Positions 16,115 through 24,887 are shown, numbered from the stretch's first letter. The stretch: 64,000 bases of DNA from Candidatus Geothrix odensensis (GCA_016714685.1 JADKCH010000002.1:1-64000); one strand, 5' to 3'. The notes: generated from the letters alone by a model not told the origin. Translations and numbers: made by a program.

Positions 16115-17680
16115 ATGGCAGCCGAAGCCAACCCTGCAACCAAGGCACCATCGCTCCAGGAACTCCTGGACATGGAGAAGATGACGCTCTCCTCCAAGAC
16201 CCGGGAGGCCCAGAGCCCCACGGAAAGGTGGATGCGATACCTGGGGTTCCCGGGAGGGATCCTCCTTTTTCTCATCATCCTCTTTCTTCCGCCCGGCGCG
16301 GGCCTCAGCGCTTCGGCCCAGTCCGGCGCGGCCTGTTTCGCCCTGGCCCTGGTGTGGTGGGTGACGGAGCCGTTTCCCACCTACGTCACGTCGCTCGTCC
16401 TCATGTTCCTGCTCCTGGTAACGCGCACTTCCAATGCCAAGGCCATCATGGACGTCCTGGGTATGGAGGTGATCTGGCTGAACCTGCTGGCCTTTATCCT
16501 CAGCTCGATGCTCGTCAAGACCCGCCTAGCCAAGCGCATGGCACTCTGGCTGGTGGTCCGCTTCGGGCACAAAGCGACCTGGGCTCTGCTGGCCTTCCTG
16601 GTCCTGCAGTTGGTCCTGGCGCCCCTGATCCCCGCCACTGCGGCGCGCTGCGTCATGACCCTGCCCCTCATGATCGTGGTCGCCACCATCTATGGGTCTA
16701 CCGAGGCCACCCCGAACGCCTTCGGCAAGAACCTCATGCTGCTCAACCTGGCCTGCATCTCCGTACTCTCCTCCATCACCATGACCGGCAGCTCGGCCAA
16801 CCTGATTGCCGTCGGGCTCATTCAGAACATGGGCGGACATCGGGTCTACTACATGGACTGGATGCGGGTGGGTGCCCCAGTGGCGATCCTCACGATGGTC
16901 CTGATGTGGATCCTGGGGCAGAAGCTGCTCTTCCGCATGAAGCCCGAGGAACAGGTTCCCCAGGTCGAGGGGGGCCTGGACTTGGTGCGCCGGCAGTACG
17001 AAGCCATGGGCCCCCTCGGATTCCAGGAGAAGAAGGCCATAGCCATCTTTGGCCTCGTGCTGTTCCTCTGGATGACCGACATCTTCCACATGCGGTGGTT
17101 CGGGGTGGAGATCAGCGCCCCCTTCGCCGCACTGCTCGGGGCCGTCATCGTTCTCTTCCCGCGTTGGGGCATCCTCTCCTGGGCGGAAGCCGATATTCCC
17201 TGGCACCTGCTCATCTTCAGCGCCGGCGCCTACGCCGGAGGGCTGGCCCTGGATGACACCGGCGCGGCCGAGTGGGGCGTGCGCATGCTCTTCGGAGGCA
17301 TGAACCTCAAGGGCGTGCCGTTCGGTATCACCTACACGGTCGTGATCTCCGTGATGATGTACAGCCACCTGCTCACCACCTCGAAGACCGTCCGGACCCT
17401 CATCATGATTCCCATCATCATCACCCTGGCCAAGGCGCTGGGCTGGAATCCCCTGTCCCTAGCACTCCCCGCCGCTCTCTGCATCGATTGGGTGGTGGGC
17501 CTGCCCATCAGCGGGAAACCCAACGTGGTGCTCTTCTCCACCAACCAGTTCACGGTCTCTGACAACTTCAAGTACGGGATGATGACCTGCACCATCGGCG
17601 TGCTGATCTTGGTGCTATCGGGAGCCACCTGGTTCCACTGGCTAGGCATCACCCCCTCCTTCTGGGCGGTGGCGCCATGA
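16115..17680 (+). CDS. DASS/SLC13-family sodium:anion symporter
   Basis: The 521-residue integral membrane protein has about 11-12 hydrophobic segments. It shows the two-fold repeat of the divalent anion:Na+ symporter family: first substrate/Na+ loop near TMTGSSANLIAVG and second near GLPISGKPNVVLFSTNQF, with TTSKTVRT in the second repeat. The classic SNT motifs are altered (SSAN, GKPN). Relatives move dicarboxylates, citrate, sulfate or phosphate; the altered motifs and surrounding genes make an inorganic anion plausible but unproven. The N-terminal 40 residues are cytoplasmic and polar. The gene overlaps the following one by ATGA, so the two products may act together. Confidence 0.85.
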   Translation: MAAEANPATKAPSLQELLDMEKMTLSSKTREAQSPTERWMRYLGFPGGILLFLIILFLPPGAGLSASAQSGAACFALALVWWVTEPFPTYVTSLVLMFLLLVTRTSNAKAIMDVLGMEVIWLNLLAFILSSMLVKTRLAKRMALWLVVRFGHKATWALLAFLVLQLVLAPLIPATAARCVMTLPLMIVVATIYGSTEATPNAFGKNLMLLNLACISVLSSITMTGSSANLIAVGLIQNMGGHRVYYMDWMRVGAPVAILTMVLMWILGQKLLFRMKPEEQVPQVEGGLDLVRRQYEAMGPLGFQEKKAIAIFGLVLFLWMTDIFHMRWFGVEISAPFAALLGAVIVLFPRWGILSWAEADIPWHLLIFSAGAYAGGLALDDTGAAEWGVRMLFGGMNLKGVPFGITYTVVISVMMYSHLLTTSKTVRTLIMIPIIITLAKALGWNPLSLALPAALCIDWVVGLPISGKPNVVLFSTNQFTVSDNFKYGMMTCTIGVLILVLSGATWFHWLGITPSFWAVAP

Positions 17681-18411
17681 GTCTGCTGCGCCTGCTCCTT
17701 CTCCTGCTCCTGCAGACGACCCTGGTGGCCGCGACCCGGGTTGAGTCGTACACCATCAAGCTCCAGGCCCTTCAAGAGGGCGGCGGCAGGGCCGTCGCCA
17801 CGGTGGCGCTGGTGGGCTGCACCCCCGGCAGCCTGGTCTTGCCCCTGGGTTTCCCTTCCCCGGAAGGCCTGCGGCTGGAGGAATCCCCTGCGGGGGTGAA
17901 GCTGGCACTGGGCCCCCGCAACGGCATGACCTCCCTCCACTTCATGTTCCCGGAGGGAATGCCCACCCAAGCCAGCCTGCGATTCTCTTTCGCCGTGAAA
18001 GAAGTCTTCCAGGTCGTCCAACTCGCCCCGGGAGAGAAGAGTCTCCTGCCGAAGGGCAGCAGACTCTTCCGCCATGCCTTCGTGAACACCCAGGAAGCCC
18101 TCATCGGCACCTACCGCCTGGAGTTCCTCTTCCCTGAAGGGCTAATGGCGCAGGCCATCCGTGAGCAGCTGCCCAAGCCAAAGAAAAGCGAGGTCATGCC
18201 CAGGGTGCTTTTGTCGAAGTCGGCGGGTTTCCAGGCGGCTGTCCTTCAGTTCTCGGACCTTCGCCAGGGAGATGACACCTCCATGACCCTCGAGTTGGTC
18301 CCGAACCGGCGCAGCCTCGGCTGGCTGTGGGCAGGTTTGCTCATGGCTGGCCTCTACCTCTTCAAGTTCAGAGACCTCATCGCCAAGAAGGGCCCTGTTC
18401 CCGCTCCCTGA
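17677..18411 (+). CDS. Exported, membrane-anchored protein of unknown function
   Basis: The 244-residue product has an N-terminal signal segment (MSLLRLLLLLLLQTTLVAA), a periplasmic domain of roughly 190 residues rich in beta strands, and a C-terminal transmembrane helix (LGWLWAGLLMAGLYLF) followed by a short basic cytoplasmic tail. No family was recognised. Translational coupling to the symporter gene (ATGA overlap) suggests an accessory or substrate-presenting subunit. The same strand continues into a small membrane protein gene 46 bases later. Confidence 0.65.
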   Translation: MSLLRLLLLLLLQTTLVAATRVESYTIKLQALQEGGGRAVATVALVGCTPGSLVLPLGFPSPEGLRLEESPAGVKLALGPRNGMTSLHFMFPEGMPTQASLRFSFAVKEVFQVVQLAPGEKSLLPKGSRLFRHAFVNTQEALIGTYRLEFLFPEGLMAQAIREQLPKPKKSEVMPRVLLSKSAGFQAAVLQFSDLRQGDDTSMTLELVPNRRSLGWLWAGLLMAGLYLFKFRDLIAKKGPVPAP

Positions 18412-18457
18412 TCGACCATCTCCACCGACGCCCAAGCTCGTCTCCCAGGAGGTTTGA

Positions 18458-18613
18458 TTGCCCTCAACCCTGCTCATTCAATTCTTCATCACCGTCGCGC
18501 TCTCCGTGGCGGGTGTCCTGGGGTTGGCCTTCCTGTTCGTCACCTTGTCTCCCTGGCTTCAGCGGTGCGCCAAAGCCCTGCTCAGGAACTTCGCTTCCAA
18601 CGTTCGCCACTGA
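18458..18613 (+). CDS. Small single-pass membrane protein (51 residues)
   Basis: A TTG start at 18458 is preceded by a perfect AGGAGG five bases away (18447-18452). The 51 codons end in TGA at 18611. The product has one hydrophobic helix of about 25 residues (LIQFFITVALSVAGVLGLAF and onward), then a positive tail (QRCAKALLRNFASNVRH) that would face the cytoplasm. No homologue is recognised. It lies between the DASS/anchored-protein pair and the first MgtC-like gene. The strong ribosome-binding site and membrane-like composition support a real gene, but the non-ATG start lowers certainty. Confidence 0.6.
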   Translation: MPSTLLIQFFITVALSVAGVLGLAFLFVTLSPWLQRCAKALLRNFASNVRH

Positions 18614-18664
18614 CCACCTCCCGACGCCGAACCGGCACCCCCCAGATCCCCCGCGGAGACCCGT

Positions 18665-19951
18665 TTGCTTCCACCCCAGGCCACTCCTTTCCTCCTCACC
18701 CTCGCCATCAGCACGCTGATTGGCATCGGCCTGCGCGACTACTACGAGCAGGAGGGAAAGCGAGACACCTTTGGCACGGTGCGGACCTTTATCTTCCTGG
18801 GCCTGCTAGGGCACATGCTGTACCGGATTCCCGTCATCGGAGCCTATGCCTTCCTGGTGGGCATGGTCGTGGTGGGCCCCTTCCTACTGGTGTACTACAA
18901 CAACAAAGTGGCCCAACAGAAGAGCCCGGGACTCATCGGGGTCCTCATCGCCCTGCTGACCTACAGCGTGGGGCCGGTGGTAATCCACGAACCGCACTGG
19001 TACCTGGTGGCCTTCGCCATCACCATCCTCTTCGTCCTCCATTCCAAGGGCCGCATCCGGCAGTTCACGGATCGCCTGGAGACTGGCGAGGTCGTCACCG
19101 CCTGCAAGTTCCTGGCGATCGCAGGAGTCATCCTGCCCCTCATTCCCGCTGTCCCGCCCACCGACGGCTGGGTGGGGCGGCTCTTCAGCATCCTCCCCGT
19201 GGGGCCCCATCAGATCTGGATGGCCGTGGTGGTCACCACCGCCATCTCGTATTTCGGTTATGTGCTGCAGACCTATCTCTACCCGAAAAAGGGTCTGCTG
19301 CTGACAGGCCTCATCGGCGGTCTCTACTCCAGCACCATGACGGTCCTGGTGATCTCGAAGAAGACCCGGACCCACGACGATCAGGCCCGGGAGGCGGCGG
19401 CGGCGATCATGCTGTCCACCCCCACCATGTATCTTCGGATCCTCTTCCTGGTGGCGGCCTTCATGCCCCTGGGCGCGGTGCGGCTGCTGCCGCCCTTCCT
19501 GCTGTTCTCCGCGCTATCCGGGGGCTATGCCTGGTGGCTGCGCCGGGGGCAGACCGGCGAGGCCGCACCCGAGGCGGCCCCCGAGGTGGAGGTGAAGGAG
19601 AAGAATCCCCTGGAGCTGAACGCCGCCCTGCTCTTCGCCCTGATGTTCGTCACCGTGTCCCTGGTCACCAAGTACGTGCTCCTGTTCTACAAGGAGTTGG
19701 GCCTGCGGATGCTGTCCTTCCTGGTGGGCGCCTCCGACATCGTGCCCTTCATTGTGTCTGTGCTGCAGGGGAACCTGGGCATCGGTCCCAACCAGATCCT
19801 CCAGGCCATCGTCATCGCTACCGCCTCCAACAACGTCATGAAGACCGCCTACGTCTTCACCTTCGGCCACCGCCAGACCGCGCGCCTCACGGCCCTCGGC
19901 ATGGCCGGTATTGTCGCCCTGTCCTTCCTCTACGCCGGTCTGGCCCTCTAG
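18665..19951 (+). CDS. MgtC/SapB-type membrane protein with DUF4010 (paralogue 1)
   Basis: The 428-residue integral membrane protein has 12 or more hydrophobic segments. The N-terminal quarter has the MgtC/SapB-like motif LTLAISTLIGIGLRDYYEQE and RTFIFLGLLG; the middle and end match DUF4010 (HSKGRIRQFTDRLETGEVV, TGLIGGLYSSTMTVLVISKK, LGNLGIGPNQILQAIVIATA). MgtC proteins modulate Mg2+ and ATP-synthase or phosphate homeostasis; the role of DUF4010 forms is unknown. Its TTG start at 18665 aligns with ATG 20798 of its paralogue and has CGGAGA upstream. The two paralogues flank a tunnel-like cytoplasmic protein gene (20036), which hints at a membrane partner relationship. Confidence 0.82.
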   Translation: MLPPQATPFLLTLAISTLIGIGLRDYYEQEGKRDTFGTVRTFIFLGLLGHMLYRIPVIGAYAFLVGMVVVGPFLLVYYNNKVAQQKSPGLIGVLIALLTYSVGPVVIHEPHWYLVAFAITILFVLHSKGRIRQFTDRLETGEVVTACKFLAIAGVILPLIPAVPPTDGWVGRLFSILPVGPHQIWMAVVVTTAISYFGYVLQTYLYPKKGLLLTGLIGGLYSSTMTVLVISKKTRTHDDQAREAAAAIMLSTPTMYLRILFLVAAFMPLGAVRLLPPFLLFSALSGGYAWWLRRGQTGEAAPEAAPEVEVKEKNPLELNAALLFALMFVTVSLVTKYVLLFYKELGLRMLSFLVGASDIVPFIVSVLQGNLGIGPNQILQAIVIATASNNVMKTAYVFTFGHRQTARLTALGMAGIVALSFLYAGLAL

Positions 19952-20035
19952 GCCAAGCACCCCTCCCCTGCCACTGATTCTCAGGGCAATCACACCCGGA
20001 TGGTCTGTCCATCCCATCTCACCAGGAGCACCACC

Positions 20036-20674
20036 ATGGCCGATCCGTTTGCCAAGAACGCCGCCACCACTGCCGAAGACGCCCTCAAGATCATACCCCG
20101 CGCCGAGTTCCGCACCTTCGGCCAGGGCGTCATCGAACTGGTGAAAGAGAAGATGTGGAACGGCAAGACCGTCCTCTTCCAGGCCCGTCGCATGCCGATG
20201 GAAACCTACTTCCTGAGCGCGAAGACCAACGAGGCCAACGTGAAGGTGCGGGATGGCCTGCTGGACATCAAGACCAAGGTGGGCGAGACCCCCGAGGGCT
20301 ACGAGATCTTCCAGCCCCGCGGCAAGTTCCAGTTCCCCGTGAAGAAGGAGGACTTGACCACCATCTTGTCCCACCTCCAGGCCCAGATGGACCTGACCCA
20401 GGACATGTACACCATCGACGAATTCATCGCCATGGCCCGCAAGCATGCCGATCTCGTTCCGGTCACGGTCGAGAAGATGCGCTACGGCTTCACCATCGAC
20501 GGCATCATCTGCGAGTACGCGCAGGTCTGGTTCAACGGCGCCATGGTGGAGACGGCCTGCGCTGAGAGCGAGAACTACGCCGGCATGCGTCAGGTCATCG
20601 AAGGACTGGGCATCGCCGCCATGCCGAACACCAACTACCTGAAGGCCGCCAAGAAGGTCATGGGCATGGAGTAG
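20036..20674 (+). CDS. CYTH/VTC-like triphosphate-tunnel family protein
   Basis: The 212-residue cytoplasmic protein has the same scaffold as 14952-15572: opening AEFRTFGQGV, substrate strands TYFLSAKTNEANVKVRDGLLDIKTK, helical insert, then VEKMRYGFTIDGIICEYAQV and VETACAESENY, closing with NTNYLKAAKKVMG. Conserved Arg and Lys on alternating strand positions resemble a polyanion tunnel. The classical ExExK motif is replaced (AEFR), so catalysis is uncertain. ATG 20036 has AGGAG nine bases upstream; an in-frame start at 20000 lacks a binding site. It stands between two MgtC/DUF4010-like membrane protein genes and is closed by a strong terminator. A polyphosphate-related job is inferred from family and context. 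Confidence 0.58.
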   Translation: MADPFAKNAATTAEDALKIIPRAEFRTFGQGVIELVKEKMWNGKTVLFQARRMPMETYFLSAKTNEANVKVRDGLLDIKTKVGETPEGYEIFQPRGKFQFPVKKEDLTTILSHLQAQMDLTQDMYTIDEFIAMARKHADLVPVTVEKMRYGFTIDGIICEYAQVWFNGAMVETACAESENYAGMRQVIEGLGIAAMPNTNYLKAAKKVMGME

Positions 20675-20697
20675 GGGCCTCTCCGGCCCCGGTCCCA

Positions 20698-20733
20698 ACC
20701 CTGGGGCGGCTTCGGGGGGAGCCGCCCCAGGGT
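20698..20733 (+). terminator. Strong hairpin terminator after the tunnel-like gene
   Basis: The 14-bp arms ACCCTGGGGCGGCT/AGCCGCCCCAGGGT enclose an eight-base TCGGGGGG loop. The arms pair perfectly; only CATTCG follows, so there is no T tract. The next gene starts 65 bases later and probably has its own promoter. Confidence 0.75.
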
Positions 20734-20797
20734 CATTCGATCCATCCTCTCTGCGCTGTCTTGCAACCCCCTGTTCAGGCCCGCTCCGGAGTCCGTC

Positions 20798-22138
20798 ATG
20801 CTTCCTCCCCAAGTCGCCCCCTTCCTTCTGACCCTGGCAATCAGCACGCTGATCGGGATCGGCCTGCGGGACTACTACGAATCCGAGAAGAAGTTCGACA
20901 CCTTCGGAACCGTCCGCACCTTTGTCTTCTTCGGCATGCTGGGCTTCATGCTCTACCAGATCCCGGGCGTGGGGCAGTTCGCCTTCCTGCTCGGCATGGC
21001 GGCCATCGTCCCCTTCCTGCTGGTCTACTACAGCAACAAGGTGCGTCAGAAAAAGAGCCCTGGGCTCATCGGCGTCCTCATCGCCCTCCTCACCTACACG
21101 ACCGGACCAGTGGCCCTCAACCAGCCCCACTGGTTCCTTGTGCTCTTTGGCGTTTCGATCCTGTTTGTCCTGCACTCCAAGGGTCGCATCCGGCAGTTCA
21201 CGGACCGTCTAGAAACGGGGGAGGTGGTCACGGCCTGCAAATTCCTGGCAATCGCCGGCGTGATCCTGCCCTTGATCCCGGCCGTCTCGCCCACCCTCGG
21301 GGCCATGGGCCAAGTGTTCAGTGTCCTTCCCGTAACGCCCCGTCAGATCTGGATGGCCGTGGTGATCACCATGTCCATCTCCTACCTGGGCTACGTCCTG
21401 CAGACCTACCTCTTTCCGCGCAAGGGCCTGATGCTGACCGGTCTCATTGGAGGCGTGTATTCGAGCACCGTGGCCGTCCTCGTCCTTGCCAAGAAATCCA
21501 AGCGCTACCCCGGGCACGATGACGAGGCCGCCGCCGCCATCCTGCTCGCAGTATCCATGATGTATCTCCGTCTGCTGGTCCTGGTCACGATCTTCCGCTT
21601 TGGACTGGCCTTCCAGGTCGGCCCCGCCCTGCTGGTGCTCGCTGGCCTGGCCGCGGGTCACGCCCTCTGGATCCGCCGCAAGGTGCCCGTCGTCCTTCCG
21701 GCCCTCATCGAGGACATTCAGGCGCAAGCCAGCGACGAAGCTGCCCCGGGCACCCTGGCTGAGGGCCACGAGCCTGCCCTGCGCAAAAATCCTCTGGAGA
21801 TCAACTCCGCCCTCTTTTTCGCCTTCATGTTCGTAGCCGTCTCCCTCGCCACAAAATATGTGCTTCTCTACTACAAGGGCCTGGGTCTTCGCATGCTGTC
21901 CTTCCTGGTTGGCTGTTCGGACATCACGCCCTTCGTTATCTCGGTACTTCAGGGCAACCTGGGAATCGGCACCCCCCAGATCCTGCAGGCCATCATCATC
22001 GCCAGCGCCAGCAACAATCTCTTGAAGGTGGCCTACACCTACATGTTCGGCACCCGGCGTACCGCCAACCAGGCCGCCATGGGAATGGTGCCCCTGGCAG
22101 CCATCTCCATGGTCTATGCGATCCTCGCCCTGCGCTGA
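20798..22138 (+). CDS. MgtC/SapB-type membrane protein with DUF4010 (paralogue 2)
   Basis: The 446-residue protein is a clear paralogue of 18665-19951: identical or near-identical blocks include LTLAISTLIGIGLRDYYE, QKKSPGLIGVLIALLTY, HSKGRIRQFTDRLETGEVV and the C-terminal LQGNLGIG. It differs by a longer hydrophilic loop near residues 305-330 (EDIQAQASDEAAPG). ATG 20798 aligns with the TTG start of paralogue 1. Gene duplication with retention of both copies around the tunnel-like gene suggests two versions of the same membrane activity. Function unknown; family membership is confident from the motif order. Confidence 0.85.
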   Translation: MLPPQVAPFLLTLAISTLIGIGLRDYYESEKKFDTFGTVRTFVFFGMLGFMLYQIPGVGQFAFLLGMAAIVPFLLVYYSNKVRQKKSPGLIGVLIALLTYTTGPVALNQPHWFLVLFGVSILFVLHSKGRIRQFTDRLETGEVVTACKFLAIAGVILPLIPAVSPTLGAMGQVFSVLPVTPRQIWMAVVITMSISYLGYVLQTYLFPRKGLMLTGLIGGVYSSTVAVLVLAKKSKRYPGHDDEAAAAILLAVSMMYLRLLVLVTIFRFGLAFQVGPALLVLAGLAAGHALWIRRKVPVVLPALIEDIQAQASDEAAPGTLAEGHEPALRKNPLEINSALFFAFMFVAVSLATKYVLLYYKGLGLRMLSFLVGCSDITPFVISVLQGNLGIGTPQILQAIIIASASNNLLKVAYTYMFGTRRTANQAAMGMVPLAAISMVYAILALR

Positions 22139-22166
22139 TAAAGGCGCAACCGCGCAAGGAGCATCC

Positions 22167-23177
22167 GTGTACCGCACCAGCCTGCTTCTGTTGATCGCGA
22201 TGACAATGGGGGGCTATCTCCGAGGTGCGATCCCCACCTTCTGGGTTCTCGAGAAAGGCAAGACACCCTCTTTCTCGAAGACCGGACCCCGTCGGCAGGA
22301 CCTCAGCGGGGCGGTCTGCGTAGATGGCCGCGCCTACCTCGCCTATGATGGCGGCGCCAATTCGGAGCATCCCGAGATCAGGGTCACGACCCTGGATCGA
22401 ATTCCCCAGCCGGGGGCCCTCCTGAGCCGCGTGGTCGGTCAGAAGGACCTGGAGGGCATCACCTTCCATGACGGCCAGTTCTTCGCGCTCTCGGGCCTCT
22501 CTCAGGCAGACGAGGATACTGAGTCCTATCGGCTGCTCACCTCGTTCACACTCGACCCCACGGGGCGGTTTGTCCGGCATGAACGCTCGGTGGTCATCCG
22601 AGACCTCCTCCTGGAGGCGCTGAAGGAGCTCCCTGACGATCGCTGGTATTCCAGGGTTGCCGCCACCTTCGGCGTGAAGGGCGGCCTCAGCGCGGAGGGC
22701 ATCTCCTGGGTGCCCGACCAACCGGAAACCCTGGTGATCGGGCTACGCTCTCCCCTCTACGGAGCCATGTTCGGTGATCCCACCTTCGGGAGGACCTTCG
22801 CTCTCGATCGAGGCAAGGCCCTGCTGGCCTTCGTGTCGAGGCCCTTCTCTGATCGCCCCAAGGTCCGCCTCCAACCCATCGACCTGGGTGGCCAGGGGAT
22901 TCGTGATATCCAATTCATCCCTGAGTTTGGTGCTTACCTGGTGATCGGGGGACCCGTGGACAAGGCCCCGGACTTCTCCCTCTGGCTCTGCCGGGTCACG
23001 GGCGAAACCGAGCGAATCCACCTGCCAGAGCTCAAGGGCCTGTGCCGGCCGGAAGCGATCATGCCGGTTCCCGGCCGGAACGAGATCTACCTCTTCAGCG
23101 AAGAGGGAGGGGCCTACTGCGAATCGCCGGAGTACACCTACCTTCGACTGGGCTTTTCCGTCCCCGGCCAGCCGTAA
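22167..23177 (+). CDS. Exported DUF3616/phytase-like beta-propeller protein
   Basis: The 336-residue product starts at GTG 22167 with AAGGAG six bases upstream and a signal peptide (YRTSLLLLIAMTMGGYLRGA). The mature part contains two EG motifs typical of DUF3616 or esterase-like-phytase propellers (DLEGITFHDGQFFALSG and LSAEGISWVPDQPETLVIGLRSP), then strands ending ICRPEA-like LKGLCRPEAIMPVPGRNEIYLFSEEGG. Such proteins are predicted calcium-dependent propellers and some cleave phytate-like phosphates. Catalytic residues cannot be confirmed by eye. It lies between the second MgtC-like gene and the chemoreceptor gene, 28 bases after the former. Confidence 0.6.
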   Translation: MYRTSLLLLIAMTMGGYLRGAIPTFWVLEKGKTPSFSKTGPRRQDLSGAVCVDGRAYLAYDGGANSEHPEIRVTTLDRIPQPGALLSRVVGQKDLEGITFHDGQFFALSGLSQADEDTESYRLLTSFTLDPTGRFVRHERSVVIRDLLLEALKELPDDRWYSRVAATFGVKGGLSAEGISWVPDQPETLVIGLRSPLYGAMFGDPTFGRTFALDRGKALLAFVSRPFSDRPKVRLQPIDLGGQGIRDIQFIPEFGAYLVIGGPVDKAPDFSLWLCRVTGETERIHLPELKGLCRPEAIMPVPGRNEIYLFSEEGGAYCESPEYTYLRLGFSVPGQP

Positions 23178-23256
23178 TCCCCACCCTTCTCTTCCGATCC
23201 CGAACGGCGCACCCACCTCCCAGGACCGTACGATCCACCGATGAAGGCAGTCCTCC

Positions 23257-24852
23257 ATGGCATCCATACGGACCTTCCTCACCAGCAGCCTCCAGGGCAA
23301 ATTCATCACCCTGTTTGGGAGTCAGGCGCTCCTCCTGTTGGTGGTGTTCACGCTCGGATTGACGGGGCTGAGCCGCCTCAAGATGGGGCAGGTGGAACTG
23401 GGGTCCAACCTGCCCAAGGCGGCCGTGGCCGCACGGGTTCTGCACGATTCGGATGTGCTCCGGGTGATCCATGTCTCCCTGCTGGGGGGCGGACGGAGTC
23501 CTGACTATGTGGACAAGCGGCTGAAGCGGCTCAAAGAGGTTGAAGATGCCCTGGCCCGGTCCCTTGCAGACATGGAGCGCGTGAAGTGGTCTTCCTCCGA
23601 ACGGGAGAAAGTCGCCATCATCCTCACGGGCATGCGGAAGTACATGGAAGAGTTCCCTCCGTTGCTGGTGCGGGCGAGAAGGGCCACCCTCGATGAGATC
23701 CCCGAGCTCATCGAGGCCAACACCGGGTTCCGCAGGGAAGGTTACAACCTATTGCTCGTGCTGCTTCAGGACATCCAGGATCAGGGCGCCCGGCAGGTGG
23801 CACGGGACCTGGCCTCCAGCCTGGTCAGCGAGCGGTGGATGATCGCCGGGCTGGTCGCCGCGATCCTCGTCGGGCTGGGCATCTCACGCGTCGTCAGCCT
23901 GCAGGTCCGCCGGCAGGCGCTGGCCCTCAAGACCTCCATGGCGGCGCTGGGCGGCGGCGATCTGACCCTGCGCTGCCCGGTCCAGAGCCAGGACGAACTT
24001 GGAGAAGCCGCGACCAGCCTGAACCAGGTGATCGAGCAGCTGGGACGGGATATCCAGGCCATCACCGAAGCCACAGACCGCACTGCCTCCTCCGCCACGG
24101 AGCTCTCGGCCACGGCCTCGGAGGTCAACCAGACCGTGGATGAGATCAGCCGGTCGGCCGGGGACCAGCAATCCGCCGTTCTCCTCGGCACCGAGCTGCT
24201 CCGCCAGATGAAGGAGCTTTCGGAGACCGTGAGCACGGGGTCTGAGCGCCTCGCCACGCTGGCCTCGGCCTCCAGGGAAGTCGGCGAGAAGGGGCGCCTC
24301 AGCGCAGCGGAATCCGATCGGGCCATGGGCGCCATCCAGGAAAGCTCCCAGAAGGTCAACCGCATCATCACTGTGATTGCGGACATTGCCCGGCAGACCA
24401 ACCTCCTCAGCCTGAACGCCGCCATCGAAGCCGCCAAGGCCGGCCAGCAGGGCAAGGGGTTTGCCGTGGTCGCCGAGGAGATCCGCAAGCTCGCGGAGCG
24501 CAGCGCCACAGCCGCCAAGGAGATCGGTGCCCTCATTGGCGAGAGCAGCGAGCGGGTGCTGACGGGATCTGCGGCGGCAGCCCAGGTCAGCGCCTCCCTG
24601 GACCGAATCCAGGAGCACATCCGCGAAACCGGCGATCGCGTCGGAGCCATCAGTGGGGCCATGATCCAGCAGGCTTCCTCCGTCGGCCAACTCCAGCGGC
24701 AGCTGGACCTGGTTTCCAGCCTCACGGAACGGAATGCCTCCGCCACCGTACAGCTGGCCTCCGCCATGCAGGAGACTTCGCGGACCACCGAGGACCTGGC
24801 GAGCCTAGCCACGGAACTCCGGGTCCTGACCCACAGGTTCAGGATCAGCTAG
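23257..24852 (+). CDS. Methyl-accepting chemotaxis protein
   Basis: The 531-residue transmembrane chemoreceptor has a first TM helix (about 18-38), a four-helix-bundle periplasmic sensor domain (about 40-190), a second TM helix (WMIAGLVAAILVGLGI), HAMP (about 215-265), and a long cytoplasmic coiled coil whose hairpin tip is ARQTNLLSLNAAIEAAKAG followed by GFAVVAEEIRKLAERS. This is the site that binds CheA/CheW. Methylation-type glutamines and glutamates flank the tip. As the last gene of the co-directional block it could direct movement towards the phosphate-like substrate handled by the other genes; the ligand is unknown. It converges on ubiD with only 35 bases between. Confidence 0.92.
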   Translation: MASIRTFLTSSLQGKFITLFGSQALLLLVVFTLGLTGLSRLKMGQVELGSNLPKAAVAARVLHDSDVLRVIHVSLLGGGRSPDYVDKRLKRLKEVEDALARSLADMERVKWSSSEREKVAIILTGMRKYMEEFPPLLVRARRATLDEIPELIEANTGFRREGYNLLLVLLQDIQDQGARQVARDLASSLVSERWMIAGLVAAILVGLGISRVVSLQVRRQALALKTSMAALGGGDLTLRCPVQSQDELGEAATSLNQVIEQLGRDIQAITEATDRTASSATELSATASEVNQTVDEISRSAGDQQSAVLLGTELLRQMKELSETVSTGSERLATLASASREVGEKGRLSAAESDRAMGAIQESSQKVNRIITVIADIARQTNLLSLNAAIEAAKAGQQGKGFAVVAEEIRKLAERSATAAKEIGALIGESSERVLTGSAAAAQVSASLDRIQEHIRETGDRVGAISGAMIQQASSVGQLQRQLDLVSSLTERNASATVQLASAMQETSRTTEDLASLATELRVLTHRFRIS

Positions 24853-24887
24853 GGTCCAGTCGACACGATCGGATCTGGGCCGCCTGA

